Assembly (NCBI RefSeq): GCF_020829595.1
Contig: NZ_JAIVFW010000003.1
Span: 1-64,000, forward strand
Direction of reading: 5' to 3'
Length of the DNA stretch: 64,000 nt
From: Nostoc sp. CHAB 5844
GTDB taxonomy: Bacteria; Cyanobacteriota; Cyanobacteriia; Cyanobacteriales; Nostocaceae
Notes under the pieces: generated by a model
The model's input: only the letters and a program-made list of their open reading frames with translations
What the model was told of the DNA's origin: nothing
Databases searched by the model: none
Part shown: piece after piece, positions 59,152 through 64,000 of the stretch
Layout of the letters: each line of letters starts with the position of its first letter
How positions within the stretch are numbered: position 1 is the first letter of the stretch
Program-made: the position numbers and the translations under genes

Positions 59152-59739
59152 ATGAGCATTCCACTTATAGACCAGTCCAAAGAAGAAAAATTAGTAACTC
59201 TCACCGATGTTTCATGGGAGCAATTCAAAGGCATTGAGGCACAGCTAAAAGATAACCGCAAAGTCCGGCTGTCTTATTTCTCAGGAATGTTAGAAATTAT
59301 GTCGCCAGTTGGTGAAGAACATGAGTTCGTCAAAAGTACTCTAAGCTTGTTACTAGATGCTTACATGAGAGAGAAAGGTATCCGGTTTTACAAGCGAGGC
59401 GGCTACACTTTAGAAGAACCAGGGTATGCTTCTGGTACACCAGATGAATCTTACAGCATTGATGTAAAAAGAGAAGTTCCTGATATCGTAATTGAAATTG
59501 TTGTTACAAGCAGCAGTATTAATAGAAAAGATTTATACAAACCTAAGAAAATACCTGAAGTTTGGTTTTGGAAATCTAATCAAATGAAAATATTCCATTT
59601 AACCGAGGATGGTGAGTATGAAGAAGTAAACCGCAGTAAATTCTTTCCAGATTTAGACCCAGCTATATTACTGCGATATATCGCCATTTCTGACCAGTAC
59701 GATGCTGTACAAGAATTTATTCAGGCGGTGCGACAATAA
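59152..59739 (+). CDS. Uma2-family (DUF820) nuclease-like protein
   Basis: A 195-residue PD-(D/E)XK-like protein. 'VRLSYFSGMLEIMSPVGEEH' is the N-terminal motif, and 'YSIDVKREVPDIVIEIVVTS' holds the active-site D and E-x-V instead of E-x-K. Second Uma2 of the window. Divergent from the YidH-like gene with about 90 bp between, no partner gene. Confidence 0.83.
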   Translation: MSIPLIDQSKEEKLVTLTDVSWEQFKGIEAQLKDNRKVRLSYFSGMLEIMSPVGEEHEFVKSTLSLLLDAYMREKGIRFYKRGGYTLEEPGYASGTPDESYSIDVKREVPDIVIEIVVTSSSINRKDLYKPKKIPEVWFWKSNQMKIFHLTEDGEYEEVNRSKFFPDLDPAILLRYIAISDQYDAVQEFIQAVRQ

Positions 59740-60182
59740 TTCTCCTTAATAGGATTGCTGAATAATAAGATGAAATTACTATCTATTAAATAGACCTGTT
59801 GCACAAATCATATCATGTCCGGTGAAAGACTATCATTAAAGCAGCTTCAGGTGCAGAGGGGCAGGGGAGCCAGTGCGTTGCGGTGAGCAGTCCGTTGGGC
59901 GGGCAATGCCCGACAGTCACGGAACTGCGTTAGCGACGCTCTTGAGCGTCACCCGAAGGGAGGTTCCCTCCGTTGTAGCAACTGGCGTGAGCAGAGGGGA
60001 AGGGTTTTTGGGTTCTCTGCATAGATTCGGGAATTATAACTAATTAGCCGGACTAGATATCACATTATGCTTACTAAACAGGTGAATTTTCTGTAACTCT
60101 TTGCGCCTACCCTTCAGGAAGCCGCTACTCTTCGAGAACGCTTCGCGAACGCGTCTTTGCGCCTCTGCGTGAGGTAAATTCT
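59740..60182. repeat. Intergenic region with REP-like repeats
   Basis: No gene. From about 59868 to 60000 the palindromic family occurs again ('agccagtgcgttg', 'gggcaatgcccgacagtcac', 'gttgtagcaactggcg'). Near 60095-60170 is 'ctttgcgcctacccttcagg' and 'gaacgcttcgcgaacgcg'. They lie just downstream of the MNIO operon. Confidence 0.75.
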
Positions 60183-60746
60183 TCATATTCTTGGTAAAGA
60201 CAAGATAATGTGGTGTAGTTGCGATCGCCTCGACAACCGATACCAAATTGCCAATGTCGGTTGTGCTGTAAAATCACGATGTACAGTGTGACGCAACCAA
60301 CAGACTCTCAAGCAATTCCCAAGTTCATAAGCCAATAGCCAAGTTTTTTCGTAGCAGACTAAATCACTTATCCAAATTGGTTCAAGGTCTTCATTCTCAG
60401 CCATTTTATTGATAAAGTTAGCAAAAGCGATCGCATCTTCCCGATGTTTCTTAATTCCGGTAGGTAAATGGGTTTGGGCATATCGCCAAAACAAGGTATT
60501 AAAATTTTTTCCCAACACTTTAGCAGTACGCGGTAACAATTCGTGTATTTCTCCTAGCCGCTTCCACTTCAATGAATTGGCAAATATATTTACCTCCTGC
60601 GCTGAAATTTGTGCTAACTGCTGTGCTTCATCACAACTCAAGCCTAACTCTACAGCCACTGCTTGGGGGTTCGCAAAAAAACGCTCTCGGAATTCAGAAT
60701 TAGTATAAAGTTGTGCTAATACTTGCTGAGTTTGTGCTAACCCCAT
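60183..60746 (-). CDS. MNIO partner protein, putative
   Basis: A 187-residue protein whose ATG overlaps the end of the MNIO gene by ten bases, so the two are translated together. The N-terminal part (VLAQLYTNSEFRERFFANPQ, 'AVAVELGLSCDEAQQLAQIS') resembles small helical Nif11-like leader domains, and the C-terminal part (LACYEKTWLLAYELG-like, 'VCWLRHTVHRDF') has no named fold. MNIO enzymes almost always need a second protein for substrate binding (MbnC, TglI or DUF2063-type). The position implies this is it. Function inferred from context. Confidence 0.65.
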   Translation of the reverse strand: MGLAQTQQVLAQLYTNSEFRERFFANPQAVAVELGLSCDEAQQLAQISAQEVNIFANSLKWKRLGEIHELLPRTAKVLGKNFNTLFWRYAQTHLPTGIKKHREDAIAFANFINKMAENEDLEPIWISDLVCYEKTWLLAYELGNCLRVCWLRHTVHRDFTAQPTLAIWYRLSRRSQLHHIILSLPRI

Positions 60747-61570
60747 CTTTGATGACTCCTACCAATTTCTCGTGCTGTTTGCAGTTCTCCTGCTATTTCT
60801 GTAAAAGGCGGCAAATTTTCATCTCGTTCTAACACTATCCCTTTCACTGGAACACGAGCCACTACTTCATCCATTAATTGCCATACTTCCGTTGGCGTTG
60901 ACTGGGAATGACTATCAATTAATACGCCATCATGCCAGTGTCCACCGACGAAATGTAACTGAACAATGCGTTCCCAAGGTAATTCTTTGAGAAAATCATG
61001 CACATCATAGCTATAATTCACAGCATTTGTATGTAAATTTGTCACATCCAACAGCAAACCACAATCAGAACGTTCTACAACTTCTGCCAAAAATTGGGCT
61101 TCTGTCATCTCTGCACCAGGAAGTTTTACCATGTAGGTAATATTTTCCAGAATTAACGGCACATCAATAAAACGCCGTACTTCGGCAATATTCCGACACA
61201 GCACTTCTACCGCCTCTTTGGTGTAAGGTAGCGGTGACAAATGCCCAATATCGACTCCGCCAGCTTTCGTAAAACAAATATGTTCACTCCACCAAGGTGG
61301 GTTAAGTTGCTTAATTAGTGCTGCAAGTTTGCGTAAATAATCTGTATCTAAACCTTCAGCACTACCTAGCGACAAATTAATCGCGTGGGGAATTATTGGG
61401 AAATGTGCAGCCAGGATTTCTAACTCCTGTTGTTTCTTTCCAGGCACATCTAAATAGTGTTCGGCAACAATTTCGAGAAAGTCCACTTGCTGACGGTTGA
61501 GAAACAAATCACTTTTGAATGGTTCTCGAAAACCCAGCCCGACACCTAAAGTAGGGAGATGAGATAGCAT
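60737..61570 (-). CDS. DUF692/MNIO multinuclear non-haem iron oxygenase
   Basis: A 277-residue TIM-barrel protein of the family of MbnB and TglH. Family ligand blocks are all visible: 'VDFLEIVAEHYLDV' (H), 'PHAINLSLGSAEG' (H), 'WWSEHICF' (E, H), 'LILENITYMV' (E, N), 'LLLDVTNLHTNAVN' (D, N, H), 'VQLHFVGGHWHDG' (H, H), 'LIDSHSQ' (D, H) and 'VLERDENLPPF' (E). These bind two or three irons. Known members oxidise cysteines (or other residues) of ribosomal peptides. It starts 6 bp after the upstream TIGR04222-type gene and overlaps its partner, so the tails of those proteins are the leading substrate candidates. Confidence 0.9.
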   Translation of the reverse strand: MLSHLPTLGVGLGFREPFKSDLFLNRQQVDFLEIVAEHYLDVPGKKQQELEILAAHFPIIPHAINLSLGSAEGLDTDYLRKLAALIKQLNPPWWSEHICFTKAGGVDIGHLSPLPYTKEAVEVLCRNIAEVRRFIDVPLILENITYMVKLPGAEMTEAQFLAEVVERSDCGLLLDVTNLHTNAVNYSYDVHDFLKELPWERIVQLHFVGGHWHDGVLIDSHSQSTPTEVWQLMDEVVARVPVKGIVLERDENLPPFTEIAGELQTAREIGRSHQRWG

Positions 61571-61576
61571 AATTTT

Positions 61577-62509
61577 TTAGTCTCCACCGCCACCGCAGCC
61601 GCCACAACCACCACCACAAGAACTACCGCAGGAACTACCGCTGCTGCATGAACTACAGCCAGAACTACTACTACATGAACTACTAGATGATCTGTTGCTG
61701 CGGCTACTTGTCCTAGAATAAGCTGGCGGAAAGAATGCTTTGTAGTAAGAATCGTAGGTAGTTCCTGCCAGAGATTCAACACCAAATAGTGCCACTACTA
61801 GTAAGTTGTTGCTGAGTATTGAAGTTTCTCGCAGTTGGGCGAAGGTTGTTTGCAGTTGTTGCAGATACCTTTTTCCGAGATGACTGAGAAACTTGTGCTG
61901 ACTCACAAACCACAGCAAATAGATAATGGACGACACACCAATAATTATCAAAAAACCAACGTTATAGCGTCCCTTACCCAAAGCTATCAGCAGCTTATAG
62001 CCACCCAAGCCAAAAATTAACATCGCGCCAACCAAGCCGACTTTAATATTCCATTCTTGCCACTTAGCACCATACAGCAGTTGTTCATTATGCAACTGTT
62101 CTTGATAAGCCTTGCAAAATGACTGTACACACTGAGTCGCTAACCACAGAGATGTTTTAGCTGTAGCAGGTTCAGATAACCTCTCAAAAACTTGTCGTTC
62201 TACTGGTTGTAAATTGGATGTATCAGGATGATTAGGTGCTTGGCTAATAGTCTGTTCGCTAACTTGCAAATAACCTTGCTGAATCAAGTTGAATAATACT
62301 AAATGAGCAACTCCTGTTGCTTGAGAACGCAAGTAAGCAATTTTGTAAGGATCTGGTTCAGCAGGAATCAGTGGTAAAGGCTGATTTTTTGTCGGATCTT
62401 GGACTAAACGCTCACACAATAATAAAGTTGCGACGATAACAGTACCATACAATAGCAGAAAGTTTGGCCCATACATATCTGCAACTGGATTGTGCAGTAA
62501 TGCATCCAT
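61577..62509 (-). CDS. TIGR04222-type membrane protein with Cys/Gly/Ser tail, copy B
   Basis: A 310-residue protein. The start 'NPVADMYGPNFLLLYG' and first helix are followed by 'PLIPAEPDPYKIAYLRSQAT' and 'LVLFNLIQQGYLQVS', a winged-helix-like domain. Two further helices sit near residues 155-205. The last 43 residues are Ser/Gly/Cys with seven cysteines, ending 'SCGGGCGGCGGGGD'. Tails of this type in MNIO neighbourhoods are likely modification targets. The stop lies 6 bp before the MNIO start. It is a paralogue of the gene at 62632. Confidence 0.85.
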   Translation of the reverse strand: MDALLHNPVADMYGPNFLLLYGTVIVATLLLCERLVQDPTKNQPLPLIPAEPDPYKIAYLRSQATGVAHLVLFNLIQQGYLQVSEQTISQAPNHPDTSNLQPVERQVFERLSEPATAKTSLWLATQCVQSFCKAYQEQLHNEQLLYGAKWQEWNIKVGLVGAMLIFGLGGYKLLIALGKGRYNVGFLIIIGVSSIIYLLWFVSQHKFLSHLGKRYLQQLQTTFAQLRETSILSNNLLVVALFGVESLAGTTYDSYYKAFFPPAYSRTSSRSNRSSSSSCSSSSGCSSCSSGSSCGSSCGGGCGGCGGGGD

Positions 62510-62631
62510 TTCTTTTACTCCTTGTTAGGGAATTAATGAAAGTATCCAAAATTTAATTTCAAAATCTTAGCAGCGGTTTTTTAATACATCTCGCTTTTCT
62601 AACTCTGCATAGCATTATACCATACTCAGTC

Positions 62632-63723
62632 TTAGCCACCACCACAGCCACCGCAACCACCGCCACCACAAGAACTGCCGCCACCGCAAGAACTGCCGCT
62701 ACTACAAGAACTGCCGCTACTAAAGGAACTACCGCTACTACAAGAACTACCGCTACTACAGGAACTGATACTACTGCAAGAACTTTCACTACCACCGCAG
62801 GAGTTACAGCCACTACTGTAAGAACTCCCACTACTTATATGATTAATAGTTGCTGCTTGGGGAGCAGAATTTTGAGACATTTTAGCTAACTTAGCGTATA
62901 TGGTTTCAGCAAAAATTTCTGTACCAAAAATGGCTATGGGTAGCAGCAAATTAAACTCAGGTTCATCTGGTGTAATTTTCAAAGTTTTTCTTTTGAGTTG
63001 CTCAAAAGCTTGTTGAATGCGTTTGAGATAAGCTCGTCCTCGTGTGCTGAGTCTTGGCGGTTCAGAGACTTTTTCCAGGATGATTAACGAGAGTATACCC
63101 ATAATAATCAGAAACCAGACATTGGTATATCCGTTGATCAATGCTATGGAAAGCTTGTAGATACCTAAACCTAGAATAATAAATGTCCCGATTTTTTTGA
63201 TACTGGTTATTATTTTTCTGTCTGTTGCTGGTAAAAAAAGTTGTTCACTAAATAGCTGTTTTTCATATACAGTGCAGTACTCGAAAATTTTAATTGAAAA
63301 ATTAAATATATGATTAATGGGTGTTGGTAACAAAAAATGGTGAAAAATCCTACTTTCTAGTGGAGATAAATTATTGAAATTAGGATGATTGAACGAGCCA
63401 CTGACTTTATTTTGAATAATTTGCAAGTAACCATTTTTAATTAAATTCACAACTACTAGCCGCGTCACCTCATCTTGCCCACCGCGTAAATATGCAATCT
63501 CATAAGGATCGGGGTGAGCAGGAATAAATGGTACAGATAATTTTGCTGTTGAGTCATGGTTGACACTCCAATAACTGGCAAGTAGTATTACAGCAATAAT
63601 CAAGCCATAAAATCCCAAAAAGTGAGGCCCATACATATTGGCGATCGCATTGGATAATGGATTAGGCAACACCACAATCAGCAATAGTCCAATGATGCCA
63701 AGCAGCAATTTATCCATTGCCAA
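62632..63723 (-). CDS. TIGR04222-type membrane protein with Cys/Gly/Ser tail, copy A
   Basis: A 363-residue protein, paralogue of copy B: 'NMYGPHFLGFYGLIIAVILL', 'PFIPAHPDPYEIAYLRGG' and 'VVVNLIKNGYLQI'. An extra N-terminal helix (LLGIIGLLLIVVLPNPLSN) precedes. The tail covers residues 297-363 with ten cysteines, built from SSGSSC-like repeats and ending 'SCGGGGCGGCGGG'. The coding DNA there has an 18-bp tandem pattern at 62680-62790. First full gene of the leftward operon in view; 122 bp separate it from copy B. Confidence 0.85.
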   Translation of the reverse strand: MAMDKLLLGIIGLLLIVVLPNPLSNAIANMYGPHFLGFYGLIIAVILLASYWSVNHDSTAKLSVPFIPAHPDPYEIAYLRGGQDEVTRLVVVNLIKNGYLQIIQNKVSGSFNHPNFNNLSPLESRIFHHFLLPTPINHIFNFSIKIFEYCTVYEKQLFSEQLFLPATDRKIITSIKKIGTFIILGLGIYKLSIALINGYTNVWFLIIMGILSLIILEKVSEPPRLSTRGRAYLKRIQQAFEQLKRKTLKITPDEPEFNLLLPIAIFGTEIFAETIYAKLAKMSQNSAPQAATINHISSGSSYSSGCNSCGGSESSCSSISSCSSGSSCSSGSSFSSGSSCSSGSSCGGGSSCGGGGCGGCGGG

Positions 63724-63799
63724 TATTTACTCCTTCTACCATCAATCTGGATTGTACTGATCAGTTGCTACAATCCCAAACCATAATTTTACGGAAAAA

Positions 63800-64000
63800 T
63801 CACTTATTAATAATTCTCAAGTTAGTGCCACATCTTTTACAAAAAGCAGCATCTACATCATGAAAAGCTAAACCACAACCTGTACACACTTTTTCTATTT
63901 GATTAGCGTTTTTTACCAAACGCTTAATTAAATCTCCCACCTGCCAAGGAATTAAGGCTACGCCAGTTAAAATCATCAATACTGTTAACAGACGACCGAC
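63800..64000 (-). CDS. Membrane protein with C-terminal zinc ribbon (partial)
   Basis: The last 66 residues of a gene that runs out of the window. A hydrophobic segment (LLTVLMILTGVALIPW) is followed by a basic helix and 'CTGCGLAFHDVDAAFCKRCG', two CxxC pairs that should bind zinc. The stop is 76 bp before copy A, in the same direction. It may be the first gene of the same operon. Full size unknown. Confidence 0.7.
   Translation of the reverse strand, partial: VGRLLTVLMILTGVALIPWQVGDLIKRLVKNANQIEKVCTGCGLAFHDVDAAFCKRCGTNLRIINK

Noticed and set aside
61546-62831. Val/Ala-rich frames antisense or out of frame to the Cys-rich tails
   Set aside because: Shifted readings of the same 18-bp repeats; the Ser/Gly/Cys frame belongs to full-length membrane proteins.

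Overview
The window looks like chromosome from a filamentous, probably heterocyst-forming cyanobacterium of the Nostoc/Anabaena/Calothrix type. The evidence is many HIP1 octamers (GCGATCGC), heptamer short tandem repeats, an AT-rich background, and typical gene content: CrtO ketolase, a valyl-tRNA synthetase with the membrane CAAD insert, ClpC, a Psb35-like protein, NifJ, alkaline invertases, and DUF3288, DUF4278 and DUF2993 proteins. No rRNA, tRNA or CRISPR array was seen.

Layout. 0-1 kb: the end of an IS630-type transposase and a HigB/HigA toxin-antitoxin pair. 1-8.3 kb: a transketolase-like enzyme, a DUF2993 protein, CrtO and small exported or membrane proteins. 8.4-9.5 kb: decay zone with a FUSC gene reduced to its two ends and a shrunken ISL3-type element. 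9.6-12.4 kb: an AmpG-like permease plus a BadF-type sugar kinase (probably cell-wall sugar recycling) and a GxxExxY protein between inverted repeats. 12.5-26.3 kb: valS, small coiled-coil proteins, a TPR protein, a phosphoribulokinase paralogue, a PGM1-like ATP-grasp ligase, a zinc-ribbon Ser/Thr kinase, a pentapeptide protein, an M20 hydrolase and a Phd/RelE pair. 27-31 kb: two GH100 invertase paralogues with cysC between them on the other strand. 31.5-39.8 kb: DUF4278 protein, rsmB, TerB-like protein, Psb35-like protein, a BlaI/M56 peptidase pair, Uma2, comB and two convergent ribbon-helix-helix genes. 40-49 kb: a haem-oxygenase-fold protein with a small acidic peptide, a STAND NTPase with 14 WD40 repeats, clpC and DUF3288. 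49.7-58.2 kb: a copper P-type ATPase behind a MerR-type operator, then a scrambled stretch of duplicated nifJ ends, a DUF433 gene split by a MITE, a UPF0175/DUF3368 toxin-antitoxin pair, and nifJ. 58.6-64 kb: a YidH-like protein, Uma2, and the operon of most interest.

That operon runs leftward from 63.7 to 60.2 kb. It holds two paralogous TIGR04222-type membrane proteins whose C-termini are long Ser/Gly/Cys tails (10 and 7 cysteines), then a DUF692/MNIO-type multinuclear iron oxygenase, then an overlapping partner gene. MNIO enzymes elsewhere modify cysteines of ribosomal peptides. The inference is that the Cys-rich tails of the two membrane proteins are the substrates, giving a membrane-anchored RiPP-like system. 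A second candidate is the D188H change in the downstream invertase copy, which removes a conserved catalytic acid.

Mobile and repeated DNA has shaped the window. There are TA-flanked MITEs (one nested by another inverted-repeat element, one splitting a gene), a palindromic repeat family that also sits in frame inside the copper ATPase, and partial copies of the nifJ 3' end around a toxin-antitoxin module. Function calls rest on motif recognition by eye; no database search was run.
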